From the NCBI GenBank assembly GCA_964653145.1, contig CAZZCG010000004.1:142364-206363 (forward strand): DNA of 64,000 nucleotides, read 5' to 3'. The position numbers and the translations under genes were made by a program. Of the stretch, positions 45,560-54,219 are shown one piece after another. A model generated the notes under the pieces. It had not been told where the DNA came from, made no database searches, and was given only the letters and a program-made list of their open reading frames with translations. Source of the DNA: Pseudocalidococcus sp964653145. Lineage in GTDB: Bacteria; Cyanobacteriota; Cyanobacteriia; Thermosynechococcales; Thermosynechococcaceae. Position 1 is the stretch's first letter. Each line of letters opens with the position of its first letter.

Positions 45560-46606
45560 ATGCCGTATCACCTGATTGCCTTTATTGCCTCCTGTTTAGT
45601 GGTCCTCTGGGTCACGCCCTTGGTGCAAACACTGGGGCTTAAGATTGGCTGTGTCGATAAACCCAATGCCCGCAAAGTTCATGCTCGGCCCATGGTGCGC
45701 CTGGGGGGTGTGGCCATTTTTTTGGGTAACCTCGTGGCCTTGTTGTTGGTTTGGAATGCGGGCGGGTTTGGTTGGCTGCCACCTGCGGATGAATTTGGCA
45801 TTTGGGGGGTCACCATTGGCGGAATTGTCTTTTTCCTGATTGGCTTGGCGGATGATCTGTTTACTCTGCCAGCTTTAGTACGCCTGATCGCTCAGTTCGT
45901 AGCTGCCGGTTTGGTTTGGGCCGTGGGCGTGCGGATCGAGAATTTTTCCATGCCCTTTCTGGGGACGGTGAGCCTGGGATTTTTGAGCCTACCGATTACC
46001 ACTATTTGGCTTGTGGGCATGACGAATGCGGTCAACTTCATTGATGGACTGGATGGTCTGGCGGCGGGGGTCGCGGCCATTGCAGCAGCCGTAATGATGT
46101 TTGTCAGCGTCTTTTTGAATCAACCAGCAGCGGGATTGTTGGCGGCCGCTTTAGCTGGGGGGGCCCTGGGATTTCTCCGCTATAACTTTAATCCTGCCAA
46201 AATCTTTATGGGGGATGGGGGAGCCTACTTTATTGGGTTTTCCTTGGCTGGGATTGGGGTGATTGGCCTGATCAAGGGGGTAACCACCGTTGCTGTTGCC
46301 TTGCCGTTTTTAATTTTGGCTGTACCGATTATTGACACCTCTACTGTGGTTTTTGCCCGTCTGCGTAAGGGGCTCTCCCCATTTCAGCCGGATAAGCGCC
46401 ATCTCCACCATCGATTGCTCAAAGCCGGCCTTTCTCAACGGGGGGCAGTTTTATTTATTTATGCCCTCACCCTTTGGTTGGGGAGTTTGGCCTTGGGATT
46501 TGCCGGAATTCCCAGTGGTTGGGGCTATGCCATTGGGGCAACGGTTTTAATGGTTTGGGCCACGTGGCTGCTCTGGCAACGGACTAAGGGGATGGAGGAG
46601 GAATGA
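45560..46606 (+). CDS. wecA: undecaprenyl-phosphate N-acetylglucosaminyl 1-phosphate transferase (WecA/TagO type)
   Basis: The enzyme starts cell-surface polysaccharide synthesis by moving a sugar-1-phosphate from a UDP-sugar to the lipid carrier. The 348-residue integral membrane protein has about ten helices. Family motifs are VRLGGVAIFLG, GLADDLFTLP, NAVNFIDGLDGLAAG, AKIFMGDGGAYFIGF and DKRHLHHRLL. The exact sugar is inferred from the family only. It overlaps cinA by four bases (ATGA), indicating coupled translation. Start ATG 45560. Confidence 0.92.
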   Translation: MPYHLIAFIASCLVVLWVTPLVQTLGLKIGCVDKPNARKVHARPMVRLGGVAIFLGNLVALLLVWNAGGFGWLPPADEFGIWGVTIGGIVFFLIGLADDLFTLPALVRLIAQFVAAGLVWAVGVRIENFSMPFLGTVSLGFLSLPITTIWLVGMTNAVNFIDGLDGLAAGVAAIAAAVMMFVSVFLNQPAAGLLAAALAGGALGFLRYNFNPAKIFMGDGGAYFIGFSLAGIGVIGLIKGVTTVAVALPFLILAVPIIDTSTVVFARLRKGLSPFQPDKRHLHHRLLKAGLSQRGAVLFIYALTLWLGSLALGFAGIPSGWGYAIGATVLMVWATWLLWQRTKGMEEE

Positions 46607-47871
46607 ACCACGGGGCCTGGAATCAGAGTGCCGAAATTCTCTGCGTTGGGACAGAACTGCTTTTAGGAGAAGTGGTAAATACCAATGCCAGCTATTTAGC
46701 AGCGGAATTGGCTCGCCTTGGGATTCCCCACTACCACCAAACAGTCGTTGGCGATAACCCGACCCGGATTAAACAAGCGATTGCCATTGCCTGTGAACGG
46801 GCGCGCTTGTTGATCTTCACTGGGGGCCTGGGGCCAACCCAAGATGATTTAACGACCGAAACCATTGCCGATTTTTTTGATACGCCCTTAATTGAACGCC
46901 CAGAAATAATTGCGGATTTAGACCAAAAATTTGCCCAGCGGGGGGGCTATAGTCCCAGTAATCGTCGGCAAGCACTTTTACCCCAAGGCGCAACCATTCT
47001 TCCTAATCCCACAGGAACCGCCCCAGGCCTGATTTGGGAACCGCGTCCGGGGTTAACCTTAATGACATTTCCGGGGGTACCTTCAGAAATGAAAGTGATG
47101 TGGCAGCAAACTGCTGTTCCCTTTTTGAAGTCCCAAGGTTGGGGCCAGGAAATTATTTACAGCCGAGTTCTCCGATTTTGGGGGATTCCAGAATCACTTT
47201 TGGCAGAGAAAGTCGCCCCTCAAATTGCCCTTAATGATCCTACGGTGGCTCCCTACGCTGGAGAAGGAGAGGCTCGTCTGCGAATCACCACAAAAGCCAA
47301 ATCTGAAGCTGAAGCCGATGGGATTATTCAGCCCGTTGTTGAGCAAATCTTAGCCATCACTGGCCCGGACTGCTACGGTACCGATCAGGATACGCTGGCG
47401 GCGGTGGTGGGGCAACTATTACGACAGAGACAACAAACCCTAGCCGTGGCTGAGTCCTGTACCGGTGGGGGGTTGGGAGCCATGATTACGACGGTTCCAG
47501 GCAGTTCCGCTTATTTTTTGGGGGGAGTGCTGGCCTACGATAATCAGATTAAGCAAAAGCTCTTAGGGGTTGATGCGGATGCCTTAGAGTTTTGTGGAGC
47601 AGTGAGCAGTATTGTTGCCGAGCAAATGGCCTTGGGGGTTAAAGAAGCTGTGGGGAGTGATTGGGCTTTGAGCCTCACGGGTATTGCTGGGCCGGGGGGA
47701 GGTTCAGGGGATAAGCCGGTGGGCCTGGTTTATGTCGGTTTGGCACGGCCTGATAACTTTATTGAAACCTACGAACATCGATTTAGCCCGCAACGGGGCC
47801 GAGAATGGATTCGCTCCCTGAGTAGTCGTGCAGCCCTGGATAAACTCCGTCGGCAATTATTAAATTCTTAG
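46603..47871 (+). CDS. cinA: CinA family protein (competence/damage-inducible; NMN deamidase domain)
   Basis: The 422-residue protein has an N-terminal molybdopterin-binding-like domain (AEILCVGTELLLGEVVNTN, LIFTGGLGPTQDDLT) and a C-terminal CinA domain with nicotinamide-mononucleotide deamidase features (LAVAESCTGGGLGAMITTVPG, LTGIAGPGGGSGDKPVGLVY). It acts in pyridine-nucleotide salvage and, in some bacteria, in natural competence. Start ATG 46603 overlaps the wecA stop. Confidence 0.94.
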   Translation: MNHGAWNQSAEILCVGTELLLGEVVNTNASYLAAELARLGIPHYHQTVVGDNPTRIKQAIAIACERARLLIFTGGLGPTQDDLTTETIADFFDTPLIERPEIIADLDQKFAQRGGYSPSNRRQALLPQGATILPNPTGTAPGLIWEPRPGLTLMTFPGVPSEMKVMWQQTAVPFLKSQGWGQEIIYSRVLRFWGIPESLLAEKVAPQIALNDPTVAPYAGEGEARLRITTKAKSEAEADGIIQPVVEQILAITGPDCYGTDQDTLAAVVGQLLRQRQQTLAVAESCTGGGLGAMITTVPGSSAYFLGGVLAYDNQIKQKLLGVDADALEFCGAVSSIVAEQMALGVKEAVGSDWALSLTGIAGPGGGSGDKPVGLVYVGLARPDNFIETYEHRFSPQRGREWIRSLSSRAALDKLRRQLLNS

Positions 47872-47911
47872 ACTAGGTTAAGAGAAAAAATTCACCTTGA
47901 CTTGAACAGCC

Positions 47912-48709
47912 CTATTCCTCAGTTGAGTTGTGGCGGATAAAACGACAAATACCCCGCGGGGATTCAGCAACAAATTCACACAGTTCTACCACTAGAGGAC
48001 TATCAAAATGGCTGCGGATCTCCAGCAGGGCCTGGGAAACATTGAGTTTGGGATGATACAGCCAGTTGAGTGCTTGTTTGAGGGTTTGTCGCTCTGTTAA
48101 GCCAATTCCAGCCCGCCGCAAACCAACCGTATTCAAACCCATAACCGTATTAGTGCTGAGGCTACGGGTCATGCAAAAGGGGGGGACATCTTTTTGGGTC
48201 GCTGTTCCACCGGATAGCATAGCTAGCCGCCCGATTCGAGTAAATTGATGGACGAGGCAATTGCCACTGATAAAGGCCCGATCACCGACTTGGACATATC
48301 CAGCTAACAATGCATTATTGGCTAGGGTGACATGGTTACCAATGCTGACGTTATGGGCCAGATGACTATTGGCCATCAGCAGGCAATGATTGCCAACTTG
48401 GGTCTTACTTTCTGCTGCTGTCCCACGGTGAATGGTTACTCCCTCGCGGATGGTGCAATGATTGCCAATGCTGACATAGCTGGGTTCACCTTTGTAGGCA
48501 AAATCCTGGGGAGCATCACCGATAACTGCCCCGGCATGGATTTGACAATTAGACCCGATGCGAGTAAATCCGAGAATTGTGACGTGGGGGCCTAAATTCG
48601 TATTGGCGTCAATCTCAACGGTGGCAGCGACATAAGAAAATGGACCAACCTTGACCCCAGGCCCTAGCTGTGCACCAGCTTCGACAATTGCAGTGGGATG
48701 AATATCCAC
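47912..48709 (-). CDS. lpxA: UDP-N-acetylglucosamine acyltransferase
   Basis: LpxA adds the first acyl chain in lipid A synthesis. The 265-residue left-handed beta-helix protein has many hexapeptide repeats (for example IHPTAIVEAGAQLGPG, IHAGAVIGDAP) and the family motif HNVSIGNHVTLANNALLAGYV with the catalytic histidine region. The C-terminal helical part LYHPKLNVSQALLEI is present. lpxC, fabZ and lpxB, often clustered with it, are not in the window. Start ATG 48709. Confidence 0.94.
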   Translation of the reverse strand: MDIHPTAIVEAGAQLGPGVKVGPFSYVAATVEIDANTNLGPHVTILGFTRIGSNCQIHAGAVIGDAPQDFAYKGEPSYVSIGNHCTIREGVTIHRGTAAESKTQVGNHCLLMANSHLAHNVSIGNHVTLANNALLAGYVQVGDRAFISGNCLVHQFTRIGRLAMLSGGTATQKDVPPFCMTRSLSTNTVMGLNTVGLRRAGIGLTERQTLKQALNWLYHPKLNVSQALLEIRSHFDSPLVVELCEFVAESPRGICRFIRHNSTEE

Positions 48710-48846
48710 AAAACCATACCTAGTGTGTAGTGACTGTACGGCCGCCTGGATCCTTGAGTCAACTTTCGTTTTTCATGACGCAATAATTTCCTAGCTCTGA
48801 ATGATGGGTTTGTGAACTAAAGATATGGGCGAGGGTAGAGAGGTTT

Positions 48847-50037
48847 TTAATAACGTGGATCGGGGAGGGTGGCTTTGCTCAAGTCTCGGGGAAACCAGGG
48901 AGCCGTGGCCTGGCAAAATTTTACAAGTAATAGCATCAACGGCACTTCGATTAAGACTCCAACAACCGTAGCTAGGGCAGCACCAGAGCTAATTCCAAAG
49001 AGGGTAATGGCGGTGGCAATGGCAACTTCAAAATGATTACTGGCACCAATTAGGGCTGCTGGGGCTGCATCTTCATAGTTAATGTTTAATTTCCAGGCCC
49101 CGACATAGCCCAGGCCAAAAATAACAATGGTCTGCAACGTCAAAGGGATAGCAATTAGGAGAATAATCAGCGGGGACTCCAGAATCAGGTTGCCTTTGAA
49201 GGAGAATAGAAGAATCAGGGTTAACAGAAGTGCAGCAATGGCCACAGGGGTTAAATAGGGAAAAAAGACGGTTTCTAGCCAGGCCGAACCGCGGTGTTTC
49301 AAAATCCAATGGCGGGAATAGGCGGCTGTCACCAGTGGCAATCCGACATAGATCAGCACCGAAAGCACAATGGTTTCCCAGGGGACAATTACATGACTAC
49401 TGTGCAGCAACCACTGACCCAGGGGAGCATAGAGTACCAGCATGACCAAGGAATTAATCGCCACCATAATGAGTGTGTGTCCTTGGTTTCCATAGGCCAG
49501 ATATCCCCAAAGCATGACCATAGCGGTGCAGGGCGCAATTCCCAATAGGATCGTTCCAGCAATGTAGGAGTTAACCAACGGTACAGCTTGTCCCCGAAGA
49601 ATTTCCGTCCCGGTGAGCCATGGCCGAAATAGATGTCCCAAAAAGACCTGCGCGAAAATTAGCATCGTCCAGGGCTTAATGAGCCAGTTGATGACCAAAG
49701 TTAAGAGGACGGGTTTCGGGTGTTGTAGGGCGCGCTTGGCCTGGAAAAAGTCAATTTTGACCATGATCGGATACATCATGAAAAATAGACATACCGCAAT
49801 CGGTAAAGAAACCTGGTATACACTAATTTGCTCAAGGTGGATAGCCAAGTCCGGAGCGACTCGACCCAGGCCAATGCCAACAGCCATGCAGGCCAGAACC
49901 CAGACAGATAAGTACTTTTCAAAAAAGTTAAGCTTGGGGTTTATTTTTTGGGGGGCAGTGCGCGGTTGGGGGTGAGGACTCATTTGTGACATCAGACCAT
50001 ATAGCCCCATTACGGATTTGGGGTTGAACTTTCCCAT
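48847..50037 (-). CDS. acr3: ACR3 family arsenite efflux transporter
   Basis: The protein exports arsenite (and antimonite) driven by the proton gradient. It has about ten helices, with the conserved cysteine in GIAPCTAMVMLWGYLAYG. Other ACR3 motifs are YPIMVKIDF and GASNHFEVAIATAI. The frame gives 396 residues; Met codons at positions 10, 16 and 19 are alternative starts, since the core begins near LNFFEKYLSVW. No arsR, arsC or arsH gene lies next to it, and regulation is not visible. Confidence 0.94.
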   Translation of the reverse strand: MGKFNPKSVMGLYGLMSQMSPHPQPRTAPQKINPKLNFFEKYLSVWVLACMAVGIGLGRVAPDLAIHLEQISVYQVSLPIAVCLFFMMYPIMVKIDFFQAKRALQHPKPVLLTLVINWLIKPWTMLIFAQVFLGHLFRPWLTGTEILRGQAVPLVNSYIAGTILLGIAPCTAMVMLWGYLAYGNQGHTLIMVAINSLVMLVLYAPLGQWLLHSSHVIVPWETIVLSVLIYVGLPLVTAAYSRHWILKHRGSAWLETVFFPYLTPVAIAALLLTLILLFSFKGNLILESPLIILLIAIPLTLQTIVIFGLGYVGAWKLNINYEDAAPAALIGASNHFEVAIATAITLFGISSGAALATVVGVLIEVPLMLLLVKFCQATAPWFPRDLSKATLPDPRY

Positions 50038-50238
50038 TTAAGAGAAGTTTATCAAGAATGTCTGTCACCCATCAATTTTTTTTGAAATATATTGCAGCTT
50101 GATCGTCAACACTTCATCGTAAGTCGTAATCTATCCCTCAGCGCGGTTGATTAGAGGATCACGATACTGCTGGGGGCATGGGTGAAAAGCGTATTCAAAC
50201 AGGCTTTTTTCTTGTTATAATCAGCAAGCACTCAAAAA

Positions 50239-50311
<73 letters not shown>

Positions 50312-50619
50312 TTAACTTACTGTCAAATTAATTTTGGATTACCTATCAATCCTAGAAACGTAGGGTTCTAATAATTTCAGTCTAGATTTCAGATGCCCTT
50401 AGTCCTCGAAACCTGGGGGGGTAAACTTCTGGCCTGGATGATCAATTGACCTGACTATCAGGGCTGACTCAGGAGTTTCATTGATCAAAGCCTTCGGAGA
50501 ACCAACATGCTCAGGGGATGCCAGGGCAACAGTTAGAGGGATAGTTCCCTGACTGCTCCATGGTGATCAATGGCTCATGGGGATTCCGAAGCAGCCAGGC
50601 CAAAACCTACCCAGGCAGT
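50312..50619. other. 308-bp spacer after tRNA-Phe
   Basis: No gene, RNA or clear terminator seen. Short frames over this region have no family features and run into the nitroreductase gene on the other strand. Confidence 0.4.
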
Positions 50620-51276
50620 TTAGATATAAACCACAACTTCCTCAGTGGGGAACCGCACCTTGGGAGAACTGGCATATTTGTCATCCGCAGCCCGATAGCC
50701 AAGGGGACAGGCAACAACAGTCCTATACCCCGACTCTCCTAGCCCCAAAATTTCGTCATACTTTGCCGGATTAATGCCTTCCATGGGACAAGTATCAACC
50801 CCAATCATTGCCGCCACGGTCATCATTTGAGCTAGGGCAATATAAACCTGACGCGCGGCCCACTCCTGCAAGTCCAGGGGGTAGGGTGGTTTGGTAATAA
50901 ACCCTTTGACCACATCGCCAAATTTCTGCTGGATTTCCAAGGATTCCCCTTTAACCTCCGCCATCCGCGCCAGATGGTGATCCACATAGGCGGCATCAAC
51001 GTTGGTCTTAATCGCTAAGACAACCAAATGCGAGGCATCCACTACTTGTTTTTGTCCCCAGGAGTGGGCCAAGAGTTGTTCCCGGACTGAGGGGTTTTCA
51101 ACAACAAAGAATCTCCAAGGTTGCAAGCCAAAGGATGAGGGGGCTAAAACCAAGCTTTGTTCAAGCAGTTTCCAGGCCTCGCTGGGGATTTTCTTGTCGG
51201 GGTCGAACTTTTTCGTGGCATAGCGCCAGTTTAATTGCTGAAGAACAACATCCAGGCCTGGGGTCTCTAAGCTCAT
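50620..51276 (-). CDS. nitroreductase family protein (NAD(P)H-dependent, FMN)
   Basis: The 218-residue protein has the nitroreductase fold: RYATKKFDPDKKIPSEAW, LAPSSFGLQPWRFFVVEN, ALAQMMTVAAMIGVDTCPMEG, and the C-terminal VACPLGYRAADDKYASSPKVRF. It resembles NfsB/YdgI-type oxidoreductases, which reduce nitroaromatics, quinones or flavins. The physiological substrate is unknown. Start ATG 51276. Confidence 0.93.
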   Translation of the reverse strand: MSLETPGLDVVLQQLNWRYATKKFDPDKKIPSEAWKLLEQSLVLAPSSFGLQPWRFFVVENPSVREQLLAHSWGQKQVVDASHLVVLAIKTNVDAAYVDHHLARMAEVKGESLEIQQKFGDVVKGFITKPPYPLDLQEWAARQVYIALAQMMTVAAMIGVDTCPMEGINPAKYDEILGLGESGYRTVVACPLGYRAADDKYASSPKVRFPTEEVVVYI

Positions 51277-51394
51277 AGTTCTGGTCTCTTACCATCTGGT
51301 CAAGCCTAGAATAGCGTATTTACAAAACTACAAACTCTGCCATCCCCAGGTAATCGCTTGCAAAACGGCAGAATTGGTTTTTCCCAGGCCTGGG

Positions 51395-52447
51395 CTAGGA
51401 ACCCCCACGGGCTTGGAATTGGTTTTGCCGCCGCAGAATTTCGGTAATGGTAATGTCTGGTTCCGGAACCCCATTAAAGGCAGTGCCGACCTCTCCTCGA
51501 ATAAATTGGAGTTCTGCCAATTGATACCCTTCCTCTGGTAACGGAATGTAGCCGACCTTCGACACAATATCCGGGGCCTGCTGGACATAGTACTCAATGA
51601 ATTCCTTCAAGGAGTTATTCTCCTGGGCCACCTTGGCATCTACATAGACAAATAGAGGGCGGGCGAGGGGTTGGTAACTCGCATTTTGCACAGCTTCCGC
51701 CGAGGGTAACACAGGGCCTTTACCCCCATCGATGGGCACCGCTCGCAGCCGATCTTGATTCCGCTCGTAAAAAGCAAAGGGTAAATAACCAAGGGCGTTG
51801 GGGTTGTTGGCAATGCCAGTGACGATCACCTCATCATCCTCACTGCCGGTGTAGTCAGTGCGGGAATTGGTGGCATCTCCCATAATGGCTTCATTGAAAT
51901 AATCAAAGGTACCTGAATCCCCACCGGGCCCAAAAAGCAGCAGAGGTTGATCTGGGAAATTGGGTCGGACTTGATTCCACCGAGTAATTTTGCCCTGAGC
52001 AGCTTTTTCCCAGATGATTTTCAGTTCGGCAACGGAAAGCTGATCCACCCAGGTATTTGCAGGGTTGACGGCAACGGTTAAGGCATCAAAGGCCACCGGT
52101 AACTCGATAAACGGCACACTGTTGCTGATGCAGGCATTCATCTCTGAAATAAGAATTGGTCTTGAGGCGTTACTGATCATGGTCTCGCCACCGCAGAATC
52201 GCCGAAATCCCGCCGATGTGCCAGAAAAATTGACTTCAAACATGACACCATCGCCATTGGGGATTGCTTGAAACCCTTCCACAACAGCTTGCGTCAAAGG
52301 ATAAACCGTGCTGGAGCCATCAATGGTCAATGGCCCTCGACTTTGGGGTGTTTCGGGAGAACCACAGGCCACGAGAATTGCCAGGATAATCGTCAACGGC
52401 CAAACTCGCAAATATGGGCGCAGGGGACGGGGCAAAAGTCTACGCAT
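51395..52447 (-). CDS. sphX: PstS/SphX-like phosphate-binding lipoprotein
   Basis: SphX-type proteins are periplasmic phosphate-binding lipoproteins of the Pst system in cyanobacteria. From ATG 52447 the product begins with a basic N-terminus and a lipobox (LAILVAC, Cys28). The mature part has GSSTVYPLTQAV, SGTSAGFRRFCGGE, FGPGGDSGTFDYF and ALGYLPFAFYE. It lies divergent to pstS with a 596-bp spacer from this ATG to that of pstS. A Met five codons upstream (52462) is possible. The name rests on resemblance and location. Confidence 0.88.
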   Translation of the reverse strand: MRRLLPRPLRPYLRVWPLTIILAILVACGSPETPQSRGPLTIDGSSTVYPLTQAVVEGFQAIPNGDGVMFEVNFSGTSAGFRRFCGGETMISNASRPILISEMNACISNSVPFIELPVAFDALTVAVNPANTWVDQLSVAELKIIWEKAAQGKITRWNQVRPNFPDQPLLLFGPGGDSGTFDYFNEAIMGDATNSRTDYTGSEDDEVIVTGIANNPNALGYLPFAFYERNQDRLRAVPIDGGKGPVLPSAEAVQNASYQPLARPLFVYVDAKVAQENNSLKEFIEYYVQQAPDIVSKVGYIPLPEEGYQLAELQFIRGEVGTAFNGVPEPDITITEILRRQNQFQARGGS

Positions 52448-52702
52448 AGGTCCTAAAAACACTCCTTTAGGTGGAAATTAGGTTGTTGTTCCAGGGCGGA
52501 AGGTTGAGGAAAACCAATATATCAACTTTATTTGATGTATTTTGAGCTTACTCCATGGTTCTGGGCTCAGGCATGCGGTTAATGAAAATCAACATTGACT
52601 GTTTTGAGCCCCAGCTATGGAATGTCAGAATTTGGGCGTCAAAGGCTAAGTATCCGTCCAAACCTGAAATTAGAAATTACTATCAATGATCTCCAGGCCA
52701 CG

Positions 52703-52750
52703 TTAAGGTCAAATTAATTCCTCCTGGCCTTAAGCATGTCTTTACAATCC
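52703..52750 (+). promoter_or_regulatory. Pho-box-like element, copy 1
   Basis: Half-sites TTAAGG (52703), TTAATT (52714), TTAAGC (52730) and TTTACA (52741) are spaced 11, 16 and 11 bp. Cyanobacterial SphR boxes are tandem 8-bp repeats of the CTTAACCT type at 11-bp steps (family knowledge). The same order recurs at 52873. Confidence 0.5.
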
Positions 52751-52872
52751 AGATGAAGCCCCTGACATCTAGGGAAATATGTTTAGGTTTTAGCTTGAAT
52801 GGTCAGGCTTTGCCGCAATTTCTGGACTCAAGTTGAAAATTGGTCAAATCGGTTTGCCCCAGGTTTATTTCT

Positions 52873-52920
52873 TTAAGTTTTAGTTAATTCCACTCCTCTT
52901 AACCTAGTCTTTACTAAATC
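52873..52920 (+). promoter_or_regulatory. Pho-box-like element, copy 2, next to pstS
   Basis: Half-sites TTAAGT (52873), TTAATT (52884), TTAACC (52899) and TTTACT (52910) are spaced 11, 15 and 11 bp. CTTAACCTAGTCTTTACT within it is a good match to the cyanobacterial SphR box. It ends about 125 bp before the pstS ATG. Confidence 0.6.
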
Positions 52921-53043
52921 AGGGTATTGTCGTGCCTGTGAAGTAGATTCGGATTTTAGTGTTTGTATCCGTCGTTACAGAATCTCCCAGTTCTATCTGG
53001 TTCTGGCCGCTTCACGCTTGACGTTTTTTGGTGATTGAGGATC

Positions 53044-54132
53044 ATGATTGCAAAGTTAAAGCGGTCTCGTCTTTTAGCTGCCCTAGCAGGGTTGTCAGTC
53101 GCTCTCACAGTGGTTGCCTGCGGTGGCGGTGGTACTGATACAACAACCGGTGGCGGCCCCACTTCTACGGGTGAAACAATTGCCATCAGTGGCGCTGGTG
53201 CGACCTTCCCGGCTCCTTTGTACCAAAACTGGTTTACCACCTACGCCCAAAATGTTAATCCGGATGTTCAAATCAGTTATCAGTCCGTGGGTAGTGGGGC
53301 TGGCTTAGAACAATATATCAATGGCACCGTGGATTTTGGTGCTTCCGATGCCCCGATCAAAGGCGATCGCTTGGCTTCATTTAAGGCTAAGTACAACGCC
53401 GATCCGATTCAAGTTCCCATGGCCGGTGGTTCCGTGGTCTTAGCCTACAACTTACCCGGTGTGGAAGGCTTAAAAATTTCTCGGGAAGTCAAGTGTGGCA
53501 TCGTTGAAGGCAAAATTACTCAGTGGAACGATCCCAAAATTGTTGCAGACAACCCAGGCGCGACGTTGCCCGATAAACCAATAACCTTCGCTCACCGTTC
53601 CGATGGCAGTGGCACCACCTTTATTTTTGTCAACCACATTGCTGCCGCCTGCCCAGGTTGGACTGCGGGTGTGGGAACCTCGGTTGATTGGCCAGTCGGT
53701 GTTGGTGGTCAAGGGAATGAAGGGGTTGCAGCCCAAATTCAGCAAAATGAAGGCACCATTGGCTATGTGGAATTTGCCTATGCCAAGCTGAACAATATCT
53801 CCATGGCTGAAGTGCAGAATAAAGCGGGTAACTTTATTGTTCCGAGTCCGGAAGCCGCCTCCTTGGCCTTTGCTGGCGTAGAGGTGCCGGAAGATTTTGG
53901 TCTATTGGTTCCAGATCCAGAAAACCCACAAGCCTACCCCATTGCCGGTTTGACCTGGATTATGGTCTATCCCGAGTATGCCGATGCCAAGAAATGGGAG
54001 GCCCTAAAAGCCACGCTAATCTGGGCATTAACAGAGGGTAAATCGATCACCGAACAACTGGATTATGTGCCGATGCCTGACGATATCGTCGAGCGGGTAA
54101 AAACAGTTCTCGAAGGTGTGAAAGCTGGTTAA
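53044..54132 (+). CDS. pstS: phosphate ABC transporter, substrate-binding protein PstS
   Basis: PstS binds phosphate in the periplasm for the PstCAB transporter. From ATG 53044 the product has 362 residues. The signal peptide ends in a lipobox (LTVVAC, Cys26), followed by a Gly/Thr-rich linker. Phosphate-binding features are GAGATFPAPLYQNW, ASDAPIKG and RSDGSGTTFIFVNH. The open frame starts at a TTG (53035), three codons upstream, but the ATG is better. It is the first gene of pstSCAB; a hairpin with T-run follows it. Confidence 0.97.
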   Translation: MIAKLKRSRLLAALAGLSVALTVVACGGGGTDTTTGGGPTSTGETIAISGAGATFPAPLYQNWFTTYAQNVNPDVQISYQSVGSGAGLEQYINGTVDFGASDAPIKGDRLASFKAKYNADPIQVPMAGGSVVLAYNLPGVEGLKISREVKCGIVEGKITQWNDPKIVADNPGATLPDKPITFAHRSDGSGTTFIFVNHIAAACPGWTAGVGTSVDWPVGVGGQGNEGVAAQIQQNEGTIGYVEFAYAKLNNISMAEVQNKAGNFIVPSPEAASLAFAGVEVPEDFGLLVPDPENPQAYPIAGLTWIMVYPEYADAKKWEALKATLIWALTEGKSITEQLDYVPMPDDIVERVKTVLEGVKAG

Positions 54133-54153
54133 TTGAACTGGCTTCCCTGATTT

Positions 54154-54197
54154 AATTCGGGGGGTTGAGTGAATTCTTGATCTCCCGAATTGTTTTT
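54154..54197 (+). terminator. intrinsic terminator or attenuator between pstS and pstC
   Basis: AATTCGGG (54154-54161) and CCCGAATT (54184-54191) pair perfectly and can be extended by three pairs including G-U. The sequence GTTTTTG follows. It lies in the 87-bp gap inside the operon, so it probably stops most transcripts after pstS and lets some continue into pstCAB. Confidence 0.65.
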
Positions 54198-54219
54198 GCA
54201 TAAGTTTTGAGTAATTCCT

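Larger units (their letters stand above)
52463..53043. promoter_or_regulatory. divergent sphX-pstS control region
   Basis: The spacer holds no credible gene. It contains two similar 48-bp elements built from TTAA/TTTA half-sites (listed separately) and a possible -10 (TATTGT near 52924) ahead of pstS. It is the likely site for phosphate-dependent control of the locus by the SphS-SphR system, which is inferred from cyanobacterial Pho boxes. Confidence 0.6.

Noticed and set aside
51379..51395. CCCAGGCCTGGG palindrome after sphX as terminator
   Set aside because: On the minus strand only a short A-run follows, not T residues. It is a copy of the dispersed heptamer palindrome.
53363..53370. HIP1 palindrome GCGATCGC in pstS
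   Set aside because: A single copy in a coding region. It is what chance would give and does not show HIP1 enrichment here.
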